Source of the DNA: Spirochaetales bacterium
GTDB lineage: Bacteria; Spirochaetota; Spirochaetia; SZUA-6; RPPD01
Direction: 5' to 3'
Assembly: GCA_016930675.1 (NCBI GenBank)
Contig: JAFGGG010000007.1
Coordinates: 45,541-109,540 of the forward strand
DNA: 64,000 bases
Shown here one piece after another: positions 35,747 through 43,457 of this stretch (position 1 is its first letter; each line of letters opens with the position of its first letter). The position numbers and the translations under genes are program-made. The notes beneath the pieces are model-generated. The model made no database searches. It was given only the letters and a program-made list of their open reading frames with translations, and was not told the origin of the DNA.

Positions 35747-35805
35747 AAATTCAATTTTTGATACCGAAAATTGCTGTTACGGTTTTTAATAGGGAGCTGT
35801 CATGA
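35743..35805 (+). CDS. Mini-ORF 2, duplicated start of the next gene
   Basis: Same 20-codon reading as mini-ORF 1 apart from a silent third-base difference. Its stop overlaps the true ATG at 35802 as ATGA. A ribosome finishing here could restart on the real gene. Confidence 0.45.
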   Translation: MKIQFLIPKIAVTVFNRELS

Positions 35806-36716
35806 AAATTCAATTTTTGATACCGAAAATTCCTTTACCCTTAAGAATATTCATCTTTGCTGCTTTGGAACTGGCGGGGCTCTATTATCAGTTCTATTTC
35901 GGTATGTATGTATTCTCGCTTGATTTTTTGCTAAGCCTTTTGATCATGGTCGGCGGAGTATTTTTTGTCATCGCCAAAAGCTATCAAAACAAACCCGAAG
36001 ATCTGGGATTTGAAGACTGGCAGCCCGTATCGCGTACCGAGTTTAACCGTATCAAAGAAAACCTGCTTGCCACCCAAAAGATGTCCATCCCGTTTTATTT
36101 CCACAAGGCTACGGGTGGAACCCTCATTGTCATATTGAGCATTATCATCTTTGTAAGTATTGTTACAGACGCGTTCACCTTTATTCGTTATGTGATTGAT
36201 GCTGGTATTATCCTTTCTCCTTTACTGCTTTCAGGAGTGGTAAAACTGTGGACCCCTTCAACACTCAAGATGAAACTACCCTGCTTTGATGCGATCATTG
36301 AAAAAGTACAACCTTCGGAAAAAAAGCTGATCCTTACCCCCTATCTGCGTTTCGACAAGGACAAACAGGAAAGAAAAATCCCTGAAGACATCCGCTTTAT
36401 GATTGAACCAAGACGAAAACCTGAAGATTTTATGGGTGTACAGATTCAGGCTGCTATCAACAATGGCCCCAACGGGGCGGTACCTTATTTATACGCTGTT
36501 TTTTTGTGTAAAGGTCAAGGCGATACGTATGCCTGGCTTAAAAAGATGGATTATCTCTCCTTTCTTCATGAACCGGGTGGAGATAAAGAATACGGATTTA
36601 TCGTTGTTCGCCAGCAAACAGACGGAGGAGGATACCACACAACAACAAGTGACTGTATCCGGCTTTACAAACTTATCAGACAGATTCTTTTAGAACTACT
36701 GCGTAAGCCAGCCTAG
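35802..36716 (+). CDS. Multi-span membrane protein, fourth gene of the radical SAM operon
   Basis: 304 residues. Several hydrophobic stretches: residues ~10-65 (two spans) and ~105-150 (two spans). The C-terminal ~150 residues are soluble and mixed alpha-beta (IEKVQPSEKKLILTPYLRFDKDK, GAVPYLYAVFLCKGQGDTYAWLKK). No family is recognised. Its start derives from the third copy of the 59-bp triplication. Position makes it part of the Cys-tail operon; a role as transporter, anchor or protease partner cannot be told apart. Confidence 0.65.
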   Translation: MKIQFLIPKIPLPLRIFIFAALELAGLYYQFYFGMYVFSLDFLLSLLIMVGGVFFVIAKSYQNKPEDLGFEDWQPVSRTEFNRIKENLLATQKMSIPFYFHKATGGTLIVILSIIIFVSIVTDAFTFIRYVIDAGIILSPLLLSGVVKLWTPSTLKMKLPCFDAIIEKVQPSEKKLILTPYLRFDKDKQERKIPEDIRFMIEPRRKPEDFMGVQIQAAINNGPNGAVPYLYAVFLCKGQGDTYAWLKKMDYLSFLHEPGGDKEYGFIVVRQQTDGGGYHTTTSDCIRLYKLIRQILLELLRKPA

Positions 36717-36765
36717 AAAACTGTTGAGGCGGCTACCGTGCCACAAGACTTGCAGTTTATTATTT

Positions 36766-36808
36766 TACAATAATGTAAGAATTACCACCATCAACCTACA
36801 AAATTGTA
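36766..36808 (+). promoter_or_regulatory. Two TACA-N4-TGTA palindromes 31 bp apart
   Basis: TACAATAATGTA (36766-36777) and TACAAAATTGTA (36797-36808) are centred 31 bases apart, about three helix turns. Each is followed by AGAATT. They lie ~200-240 bases before the sigma-54 promoter of amt, a usual distance for enhancer-binding proteins. They do not match the NtrC consensus (GCAC-N5-GTGC type). Confidence 0.5.
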
Positions 36809-37005
36809 AGAATTCGGCCATGCTATGTATTTACGAAAAATTATATCCCTTTTCTTTAAGCAGACCCTTACCAAAATAAATACCGAAAACGGTCTTTATA
36901 ATGCCCTTTATTTATTTACACGACAACAAGTTAGTCTATACACAGCCTGCTCCGTTTCTTCTGCAGAGCGAATGGTCGGATAAATATTATCGTGCATTAA
37001 GTATT

Positions 37006-37022
37006 TTGGCACCATTCTTGCA
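37006..37022 (+). promoter_or_regulatory. Sigma-54 (RpoN) promoter of amt-glnK
   Basis: TTGGCAC (37006-37012), four bases, then TTGCA (37018-37022) fits the -24/-12 consensus TTGGCAC-N5-TTGCA with correct GG-GC spacing. Transcription should start near 37033, 30 bases before ATG 37063. It fits nitrogen control of an ammonium transporter. Confidence 0.85.
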
Positions 37023-37062
37023 ATATTATTACTCAAATACTATTAATTCAAAGGGGGATTTT

Positions 37063-38403
37063 ATGAAGAGAATGAAAATTAGTGTTTTTATTTTTTTATT
37101 GGCTGTTGCTTTGCCTTCAATCCTGATGGCCGGCGAAGCTGATCCGGCAAGTACGAATGAGACTTTGCAAATAGCAATAAATACGATATGGGTACTGTTG
37201 GCCGCTTTTTTGGTATTCTTTATGCAGGCGGGATTCGGGATGGTAGAATCCGGCTTTATTCGCGCCAAGAATACGAGCAATATTCTAACCAAAAATTTTT
37301 TGGATTTTTGTATGGCATCCTTGGGATTTTTTATGTTCGGTTACGCCATTATGTTCGGTACGGGCAATGATTTCTTAGGGTTATCCGGTTGGTTTCTAAT
37401 AGATGCAAAAAGCGCTACCGGTGATGTGCCGCTTTTTGCCTACTGGCTTTTTCAGGCCGCTTTCTGCGGAGCCGCGGCTACGATCGTTGCCGGCGGGATG
37501 GCGGAAAGAATGAAATTTCCCGCCTATCTCATATATTCATTTATCATCTCTGCCTTTATTTATCCGCTGGTCGGACACTGGATCTGGGGCGGCGGCTGGC
37601 TGGCTGCCATGAATTTCGCGGACTTCGCCGGCTCCACTGTCGTCCACACAGTTGGAGGTATGGCCGCATTAATCGGAACTATTCTTTTAAAACCACGTAT
37701 CGGTAAATACCGGAAAGACGGTTCCGCCAATCTTATCGCCGGGCATAATATTCCTCTGGCATCGCTGGGTGTATTTATTCTCTGGTTCGGCTGGTTCGGT
37801 TTTAACGCGGGTTCCACGATTGCCGTGGATCCGAGCGGCGAACTGATTTCCCGTATTGCCATGAATACCAGTATTGCCGCTGCCGCCGGCGGGATAGCCG
37901 CTCTGGTGACCGTCTGGATCAAGGTTAAAAAGGCCGATCTGTCCATGACCATGAACGGCGCCCTGGCCGGACTGGTGGCCATCACCGCACCCTGTGCCTA
38001 TGTGGACCCATGGGCGGCCATTGTCATAGGGATAATCGGAGGAGTTATTGTGGTGCTGGGCGCTTTTTTCCTCGATAAAATCCATGTGGATGATCCTGTG
38101 GGAGCAGTCCCGGTACACGGATTTTGCGGAATATGGGGAACTCTGGCAGTGGGTATTTTCGGCCAGGAAGCTTTGGGTCTCGCCAACCAGGGGCTTATCT
38201 ACGGCGGAGGGTTTGCCCAGCTTGGAATCCAGGCTTTGGGTTCTTTGGCAACGATAGTTTTCATAGTGGTTGCCATGGGTACCGTGTTCAAGCTGATAGA
38301 CCTTACCATCGGTCTGCGGGTAAGCCGGGAAGAAGAGTATCGCGGTTTGGATATCGGTGAACACGGCATGCAGTCTTATTCCGGTTTTCAGATTATAGAT
38401 TAG
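37063..38403 (+). CDS. amt: Ammonium transporter (Amt/MEP/Rh family)
   Basis: 446 residues from ATG 37063 (AAGGGGGAT before it, and downstream of the sigma-54 promoter). Signal-like N-terminus ([16 protein letters not shown]), then the Amt fold of 11 spans. Typical segments: [21 protein letters not shown]-type loop around [24 protein letters not shown] and [22 protein letters not shown]. The family's conserved twin-His pore is represented by the His in STVVHTVGG and in [12 protein letters not shown]. It imports ammonium when nitrogen is scarce. It is followed by glnK after 10 bases. Confidence 0.95.
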   Translation: MKRMKISVFIFLLAVALPSILMAGEADPASTNETLQIAINTIWVLLAAFLVFFMQAGFGMVESGFIRAKNTSNILTKNFLDFCMASLGFFMFGYAIMFGTGNDFLGLSGWFLIDAKSATGDVPLFAYWLFQAAFCGAAATIVAGGMAERMKFPAYLIYSFIISAFIYPLVGHWIWGGGWLAAMNFADFAGSTVVHTVGGMAALIGTILLKPRIGKYRKDGSANLIAGHNIPLASLGVFILWFGWFGFNAGSTIAVDPSGELISRIAMNTSIAAAAGGIAALVTVWIKVKKADLSMTMNGALAGLVAITAPCAYVDPWAAIVIGIIGGVIVVLGAFFLDKIHVDDPVGAVPVHGFCGIWGTLAVGIFGQEALGLANQGLIYGGGFAQLGIQALGSLATIVFIVVAMGTVFKLIDLTIGLRVSREEEYRGLDIGEHGMQSYSGFQIID

Positions 38404-38413
38404 GAGGTGTGAA

Positions 38414-38755
38414 ATGAAATTAATAACAGCGCTTATCCAACCTCATAAATTGGAAGATGTAAAGACAGCCCTTTTTGAAGCCGATGTATTCAAAATGACC
38501 GTTAGTTCGGCACTGGGCTGCGGGCAGCAAAAGGGCTATCGTGAAACGTTTCGCGGCGTAATTTCGGAAATCAATCTTTTGGACAAGATCAGATTGGACA
38601 TCGCGGTAAATGAAAGTTTTGTGGAGCCCACAATAAAAGCGATTATCAAAGGAGCTCGCAGCGGGAAAATAGGTGACGGAAAGATTTTTATAACCGATCT
38701 AAAAGAATGTATTCGGATACGAACAGGCGAACGCGGAAATGTGGCTATAGGATAA
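38414..38755 (+). CDS. glnK: PII signal protein (GlnK-type) with altered T-loop
   Basis: 113 residues with an AGGAGG site, cotranscribed with amt. It would block the transporter when nitrogen is plentiful. The B-loop/C-loop markers are normal ([20 protein letters not shown]). The T-loop is odd: usual KGHTELYRGAEYxVxLLPK reads [19 protein letters not shown]. The Tyr at position 51 used for uridylylation is absent, so covalent control by GlnD is not expected; control by ATP, ADP and 2-oxoglutarate remains possible. Confidence 0.92.
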   Translation: MKLITALIQPHKLEDVKTALFEADVFKMTVSSALGCGQQKGYRETFRGVISEINLLDKIRLDIAVNESFVEPTIKAIIKGARSGKIGDGKIFITDLKECIRIRTGERGNVAIG

Positions 38756-38767
38756 ATTTATGTTTTA

Positions 38768-38811
38768 GGGCGCTTTATATAAAATTAAAAATGAAGCGCC
38801 CTTTTATTTTT
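38768..38811 (+). terminator. Factor-independent terminator after glnK
   Basis: GGGCGCTT (38768-38775) pairs with AAGCGCCC (38794-38801), followed by TTTTATTTTT. It lies between the convergent glnK and peptidase genes. Confidence 0.8.
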
Positions 38812-40417
38812 CATAAGCAATATACAGTCTTTTATTGAAGGTAAGAAGAGCTTGCAGCGGATTGATATAATCCGCATCTTTTATTAGAGCGAAATCAATA
38901 TATTTCTTATAATAATTCGAAGAATAATACGTTTCGGACTCACTTTTATGTTTATAAAAATATCCGACAAGATCTCCCTGACACACCCTGTCCCCGACTT
39001 TAATATTATTTTCACATAATTCCACGGGAGAGTATACCGAATAGATGTTGTTCTTATGCTCTATTATTACTTTGTACATTATACCGTATTTTGTATTGCA
39101 GATTGACCTGATTTCTTTTATAATCCCCTCTGCTACCGCTATCACAATCCCATAGTCCCATTTACTCAATTGAATACGCATACTCTGATTATCATCGATA
39201 AACTTCCCCTGCTCCGCATCACCAAGTCCCTCAAGAACCGGCCAGACTACGGGGAAGGATTTCAGGTTACTCTTTATTTCGTACGGCAGACCGGAAATAT
39301 TCATGGATTTTTCCAGGCAAACCGTGTTTTTCAACTCGGCCAATATTTCGACATCGGATTCCATAACAAAAGGATTTATTGTTGAAATGGGAATTAATAA
39401 TAATAAGCTGCAGAGTGAAAAAATGAAAAGCAGTTTATTGGAAATTCTCTTATTAAATAAACTCTTAATCCTTAAAACATACTCAATCCTGCTTTGCAAA
39501 AGCTGCTTTGTGATTATCGGAATAAAAGCATATGTATATACTTTTTTTATAATGGAATCTTTAGCTAAAAACAATATCTGTTCCGCGTAATCCGTGGGTT
39601 TTGAACCGAACGTGATAACATTTGTATCACTAATCTTCTCCTGCTCATCTTTCAATTTACCGTAAGCGATCCACACAAAAGGAATAAACCAAAACAATGA
39701 ACATACAATCTGGGTAATATCTCTGGTTAAACAATCAAAGCGACTAATATGAGTTAGTTCATGGATTAAAACCGGTCTAAGTTGTTTGTACGACCAGTTT
39801 TTGGCAATTTTTGGCAAGAGAATGGTCGGCCGAATCCAGGAAAAAGCAGCCGGCTGTTGATATCTATGGCTAAACAACAATCTCACATTTCTTTTTATTC
39901 CCATCTCTTGTTTGATTGTCTGCAAATACTCTTCCAGATCCTCATTCCGTGAAGATGCGGTACGGTTTAAATAGCATAAACTCAGCTTACCGACAATTAC
40001 ACGCAGCAGCATCGCAAAAAAACCAACACCCCAGATGAGTAAAAACCAAATACTCCAATGAGTACCCGCTTTATAGCCCTGAGCTGGTGTTAAGAGCGCG
40101 GTTATTTCCGCCTGCCGCGGGATCTCGATAATACCTCTATGCAAGGTATCAAATACCGGAGACGAAAACGCATGCGAGGATCCTGCAAAATGGTTGGTCG
40201 TAAGAAAAAGGAAAATATAATTTATCAGCTGGGAAACAATAGGGATAAAAATAAAACTGAGAATGGCGGTAAACAATATCGTATGTTTCAATTTTGGCGA
40301 CCGCTCTTTCGCCAGTACATAAAAAATAATAGAGATTAATAAACAGATACCGCCTTTAAAAGAAATATTTAAGAGAAATGAGAATATTATCGCGGTTTTA
40401 TCTACAACATAGTCCAT
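38804..40417 (-). CDS. BlaR1-like M56 peptidase fused to an M23-like domain
   Basis: 537 residues. The N-terminal two thirds have several spans and the zinc motif HELTH in LIHELTHISRFD, followed by an acidic third ligand candidate in KDEQEKISDT. This is the M56 peptidase domain of BlaR1/MecR1, which cleaves the repressor on signal. After the last span (~345) the usual penicillin-binding sensor is missing. The C-terminal ~150 residues read GIVIAVAEGIIKEI...YKVIIEHKNNIYSVYSPVELCENNIKVGDRVCQGDLVGYFY, a M23/LytM-like beta fold lacking clear active His and Asp. I infer it senses a cell-wall ligand. The BlaI-type repressor is next to it. Confidence 0.82.
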   Translation of the reverse strand: MDYVVDKTAIIFSFLLNISFKGGICLLISIIFYVLAKERSPKLKHTILFTAILSFIFIPIVSQLINYIFLFLTTNHFAGSSHAFSSPVFDTLHRGIIEIPRQAEITALLTPAQGYKAGTHWSIWFLLIWGVGFFAMLLRVIVGKLSLCYLNRTASSRNEDLEEYLQTIKQEMGIKRNVRLLFSHRYQQPAAFSWIRPTILLPKIAKNWSYKQLRPVLIHELTHISRFDCLTRDITQIVCSLFWFIPFVWIAYGKLKDEQEKISDTNVITFGSKPTDYAEQILFLAKDSIIKKVYTYAFIPIITKQLLQSRIEYVLRIKSLFNKRISNKLLFIFSLCSLLLLIPISTINPFVMESDVEILAELKNTVCLEKSMNISGLPYEIKSNLKSFPVVWPVLEGLGDAEQGKFIDDNQSMRIQLSKWDYGIVIAVAEGIIKEIRSICNTKYGIMYKVIIEHKNNIYSVYSPVELCENNIKVGDRVCQGDLVGYFYKHKSESETYYSSNYYKKYIDFALIKDADYINPLQALLTFNKRLYIAYEK

Positions 40418-40423
40418 AGGTTT

Positions 40424-40810
40424 TTATTCGTTAATTCTTGCTTTTTCGATTAAATCATGTAAACGATTAATATCATTTTCGTCCAAATTGCTTTTATTCA
40501 CATCAATAAGCGCTGCAACGGCTTTTTCCATTGAATTATCAAAATACGTCTTTAAAAGTCTTTTTACCTCGCCCTTAACGGCTTTTTGCGATGTTATAAC
40601 CGGAGAGTATATATATTTTAAACCCACTTTTCGATACTTTATATATCCTTTTTTTTCCATTATGTTCATCAAAGCACGTATAGACGAATAACTGGGAGGA
40701 TCGGCAATCTCTTGTAACACGTGGGTAACACTGGCTTCTTTACGCCGGTGAAGGATATCCATTATCTGTCTTTCCCTCTTGCTGAGCGTATCGTATTCGC
40801 TTTTCTTCAT
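40424..40810 (-). CDS. BlaI/MecI-family repressor
   Basis: 128 residues from the ATG at 40810, set by AGGAG eight bases before; the ATG at 40816 lies only two bases after it. A winged-helix domain (LSKRERQIMDILHRRKEASVTHVLQEIADP...SSIRALMNIMEKKGYIKYRK) is followed by a dimer region. A cleavable linker for the M56 peptidase is expected at its C-terminal side. The order blaI-blaR with a 6-base gap is the standard pair. Confidence 0.9.
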   Translation of the reverse strand: MKKSEYDTLSKRERQIMDILHRRKEASVTHVLQEIADPPSYSSIRALMNIMEKKGYIKYRKVGLKYIYSPVITSQKAVKGEVKRLLKTYFDNSMEKAVAALIDVNKSNLDENDINRLHDLIEKARINE

Positions 40811-40829
40811 AACCATTCTCCTTGATTCT

Positions 40830-40864
40830 GTTAATATATTAGCATTAACGCGTGTTTATGTCAA
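40830..40864 (-). promoter_or_regulatory. Promoter of the repressor gene with operator over the -10
   Basis: Minus-strand TTGACA (40859-40864), 17-base spacer and TAATAT (40836-40841). The inverted repeat GTTAATATATTAGCATTAAC (40830-40849) covers the -10. It shares TAAT-N3-TTAGCAT with the repeat at 40940-40963. A bound repressor would silence its own promoter. Confidence 0.7.
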
Positions 40865-40939
40865 TGCCATTTGATTCAATCCTTTCAACATCCTCCAAGT
40901 CCTTTTTATGTTATAAATAAGGCTTGATTAATATTTTTT

Positions 40940-40963
40940 AATATGCTAATTATTTAGCATATT
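40940..40963 (+). promoter_or_regulatory. Perfect 10-4-10 inverted repeat before the Cys-rich gene
   Basis: Arms AATATGCTAA (40940-40949) and TTAGCATATT (40954-40963) are perfect around four bases. It lies just upstream of the ribosome site at 40978. It shares TAAT-N3-TTAGCAT with the operator of the repressor gene, so the same BlaI-like protein may bind both. Confidence 0.65.
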
Positions 40964-40987
40964 TTGTGCTTGAACCAGGAGGTGACG

Positions 40988-41509
40988 ATGAAAGAAAAAA
41001 GACGCTTTGTTTCAACCAATCAAGAAAGATGCCGTAAATCAATACCGCTGGCACTGGTTCTGCTCGATAATGTTCCTACACTCATATTGTTTATCTTGGG
41101 AACACTTATTGTTTCAGTATTGAATCCGTTATATGGCACATTTTATATTATATATTCCGCTTTTGGTATTTTCTGGTTTTGGGCCAAAATTTGCCCATAC
41201 TGTGCTCATTATGATACGCTCTCATGCCCCTGCGGTTACGGATTCATTTCCGCTAAACTTTCTAAAAGAAAAACCGGAAAAGAGTTTAAAAAGGTATTTA
41301 GAGCCAATATCGGAATACTCTTTCCCTGCTGGTTTATCCCGCCTGCTGTCGGAACATACTTATTGCTTGATTATTTTTCCTTTTATTTACTCATATATGT
41401 TGTTCTTTTCTGTATTATAGGGTTTTTGATCATCCCGCTTATTTCCAAGCTGGCAGGCTGCAGGAACTGTGAAATTAAGGAAGACTGCCCCTGGATGAAT
41501 AAGTGTTAG
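40988..41509 (+). CDS. Membrane protein with Cys-rich motifs
   Basis: 173 residues from ATG 40988 (AGGAGG before it). Four spans are suggested (VLLDNVPTLILFILGTLIVSVL, LYGTFYIIYSAFGIFWFW, IGILFPCWFIPPAVGTYLLL and YLLIYVVLFCIIGFLIIPL). Two Cys motifs face one side: CPYCAHYDTLSCPCGYG in a loop and CRNCEIKEDCPWMNKC at the end, like metal- or cluster-binding sites. I do not recognise the family. Its operator links it to the BlaI/M56 system, so it may be its regulated target. Confidence 0.7.
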   Translation: MKEKRRFVSTNQERCRKSIPLALVLLDNVPTLILFILGTLIVSVLNPLYGTFYIIYSAFGIFWFWAKICPYCAHYDTLSCPCGYGFISAKLSKRKTGKEFKKVFRANIGILFPCWFIPPAVGTYLLLDYFSFYLLIYVVLFCIIGFLIIPLISKLAGCRNCEIKEDCPWMNKC

Positions 41510-41545
41510 TGTGGGCTCGGGTGGACCATAATTCATAACCTTAGT

Positions 41546-41680
41546 TCATGTTTTGCCGCTATTATTGGTAACGCCTACATACACGCCGTTACCGCAGCAC
41601 ATGGCGGCACTTTCATCTATTTCATTTTGCCTGACTGTCTGCTTTCTTGACCACTTACAATCAACTACATATAATATATA
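41546..41680 (-). pseudogene. Possible C-terminal gene relic
   Basis: An open frame of ~45 codons without start on the minus strand reads WSRKQTVRQNEIDESAA then MCCGNGVYVGVTNNSGKT and stops (41546-41548). It is preceded in frame by two stop codons. The Gly-Val-Tyr-Val-Gly pattern is protein-like, as in a propeller or repeat strand. It lies in an otherwise empty gap of 195 bases. Confidence 0.35.
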
Positions 41681-41704
41681 TTATTAAAATTTATTGGAGG
41701 AAAT

Positions 41705-42052
41705 ATGGGAACAACTGCTAAAACAATCAAAGTAAAAACGGCTTCTGTAGATGAAGTCATTAAAAAGAGTAAAGAATTCTTGGCATCAAAGGGTTTCCGG
41801 ATAAAAGACAAGGGGGATACACTAGTCTGTACACGGGGCTTAGGCCTTCTCACCGCACAACAGAGGTTTATTCTGAGTTTTTCTAAATTAGACAAAGACA
41901 ATACAAAAATAGCCGGAGAGTTCTTTATTTTAACATACTGGTTTATCAAAGGTACTGTGAGTGATAAAGCGATTGCCGGTGCCATACCCAGGAGAAAAGG
42001 ATATCAGCTTATGCAAGAATATATTAATCATATAAAGGGAGTTGAAATATAA
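41705..42052 (+). CDS. Small protein of unknown function
   Basis: 115 residues with a GGAGG site. No signal peptide. The sequence is basic (KTIKVKTASVDEVIKKSKEFLASKGFRIKDK) with an alpha-beta look (TRGLGLLTAQQRFILSFSK, EFFILTYWFIKGTVSD). No motif recognised. An isolated gene before the next exported ORF. Confidence 0.6.
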   Translation: MGTTAKTIKVKTASVDEVIKKSKEFLASKGFRIKDKGDTLVCTRGLGLLTAQQRFILSFSKLDKDNTKIAGEFFILTYWFIKGTVSDKAIAGAIPRRKGYQLMQEYINHIKGVEI

Positions 42053-42100
42053 CAAATCAATGAGCTTACTCAAGCATCTTCTTTTAGAATCGGCGTGATT

Positions 42101-42526
42101 ATGAAGCACACGATTATAATACGATTTTTATTAATAATCGGCATGCAGCCGTTTAACCTCGACGCCATAACACTGTTTGTTGGCAAGCAGGAAAAATTCA
42201 GCGCCCTTCAGCAGGCGCTTGACCTGGATTATCGTTCACTCCAGGAGCTGGAAGATGCTTATTGGACCGCCACGGAAAGCAAAGAAAAAATCTTCGGTTC
42301 CACAGTCAAACTGGAACTGGTGCTCCTGGGAAAAAATAATAAAGAGATCGTATTGAAGCCAGCATACTCAAGTCAGCATTTTTATCTCGGGCATCCCTTC
42401 CAACTGCAGGCTGCAATCGACGAACTTGATATCAATCAAACATCCAGAATCATATTCAAAGTCAGTTATGCAGAGATGTCCATGCCGGGGCTTATCTATT
42501 ACGGAGAGATTTTTCAAATTCAATAA
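42101..42526 (+). CDS. Small exported protein
   Basis: 141 residues from ATG 42101 (a GTG at 42095 in frame is also possible). N-terminal hydrophobic stretch (HTIIIRFLLIIGMQPFNLDA) suggests a signal peptide. The body has no motif I recognise (LVLLGKNNKEIVLKPAYSSQHFYLGHPFQ). The next gene starts 13 bases later, so both may be one transcript. Confidence 0.55.
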   Translation: MKHTIIIRFLLIIGMQPFNLDAITLFVGKQEKFSALQQALDLDYRSLQELEDAYWTATESKEKIFGSTVKLELVLLGKNNKEIVLKPAYSSQHFYLGHPFQLQAAIDELDINQTSRIIFKVSYAEMSMPGLIYYGEIFQIQ

Positions 42527-42539
42527 ACAGGGAGTAATT

Positions 42540-42983
42540 ATGCGTTATTCGGAAGCAAAACAGGGCAGAGTTTTTGTAATCCGGCTGGAAGACGGCGATG
42601 TTCTTCACACATCTATCGAGCAGTTTGCCAAGGATAAAGGAATTGCCGCGGGCGCGTTAATTGCCCTCGGCGGTGCTGACAAAGACAGTGCGCTGATTGT
42701 GGGCCCGGAGCAGGGAAGAACAAGTCCGGTCAAACCAATGAAACTGTTTCTAAATGATGTACATGAAATATCGGGCACCGGCACTCTCTTCCCGGATGAG
42801 AACGGAACTCCGAAACTGCACATGCATATAGCCAGCGGCAGAAAAGATCTTACTGTTACCGGCTGTGTGCGTGAAGGAGTTAAAACCTGGCATATTATCG
42901 AAGTAATTTTATTCGAACTTACGGAATCAAATGCCAGGCGTGTTTTTGATGAAGAAACAGGATTTGCGCTTCTGAAACCCTAA
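42540..42983 (+). CDS. PPC/DUF296-domain protein
   Basis: 147 residues from ATG 42540 with GGGAG; an in-frame upstream start at 42426 overlaps the previous gene without a site. The DUF296/PPC fold is seen in FVIRLEDGDVLHTSIEQFAKDKGI, GALIALGGADKD, and HMHIASGRKDLTVTGCV, where HMHI is the metal-binding motif of the family. Bacterial PPC proteins form trimers and are thought to bind DNA or small ligands. Function unknown. Confidence 0.82.
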   Translation: MRYSEAKQGRVFVIRLEDGDVLHTSIEQFAKDKGIAAGALIALGGADKDSALIVGPEQGRTSPVKPMKLFLNDVHEISGTGTLFPDENGTPKLHMHIASGRKDLTVTGCVREGVKTWHIIEVILFELTESNARRVFDEETGFALLKP

Positions 42984-43258
42984 GTATTTTTTTTCGGTTT
43001 AAATGGCATAACCTTGGATTCACCCTTCTCATCCAATTCCTCAATCAGAATTACCGATTGAAAAGGCAGCATAATATGATTGGCGTGTCCGAAGTTATTG
43101 CGAATATCATCATCCTGCGGATTTATTATCATTTTATCTTTGGTCGGCAGAACCAGATCTTTTATAGAAACAAAATACGGATGAGTAAGATCAAGACTTT
43201 TCGCGGCAAGCTGCAGTTCTTTGTCTTTCCATTTGAAGTGTACTCTGTAAAGCGACAT
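42980..43258 (-). CDS. DUF1820-family protein
   Basis: 92 residues from the ATG at 43258 with AAGGAG. The layout SLYRVHFKWKDKELQLAAKSLDLTHPYFVSIKDLVLPT...KDKMIINPQDDDIRNNFGHANHIMLPFQSVILIEEL matches the DUF1820 proteins of gamma-proteobacteria and others. Its 3' end overlaps the convergent PPC gene by four bases. No known function. Confidence 0.75.
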   Translation of the reverse strand: MSLYRVHFKWKDKELQLAAKSLDLTHPYFVSIKDLVLPTKDKMIINPQDDDIRNNFGHANHIMLPFQSVILIEELDEKGESKVMPFKPKKNT

Positions 43259-43457
43259 CAAATAACTCCTTCAACTTCCGCTATTTCCACACAAAGATAC
43301 GAGAATAATAATCAGATGTCAATACTAATAAAATAAACCAATTCATTACAGACTATATAAAAAATATTTCATTTTACCGGTACATGCATTACAATAAATG
43401 ATGAGTTATTAAATAACTACAAGATATCACAATGCATATGATCATGGAGACAAAGCG

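Larger units (their letters stand above)
35675..35831. repeat. 59-bp tandem triplication at the start of the next gene
   Basis: A 59-base unit beginning GGAGCTGTCATG is present at 35675, 35734 and 35793; the third copy diverges after ~39 bases into the real gene. One base differs between units 1 and 2. Since 59 is not a multiple of three, each copy restarts its own frame. Every unit carries its own GGAG and ATG. Confidence 0.95.
36717..37062 (+). other. Control region upstream of amt
   Basis: 346 bases without a gene. It contains the palindrome pair and the sigma-54 promoter listed separately. A frame open from 36901 is not coding in my view because it would run through that promoter and lacks a ribosome site. 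Confidence 0.7.

Noticed and set aside
36901..37062. Longer N-terminus of the ammonium transporter
   Set aside because: It would run through the sigma-54 promoter and lacks a ribosome site; start 37063 has both a site and a signal peptide.
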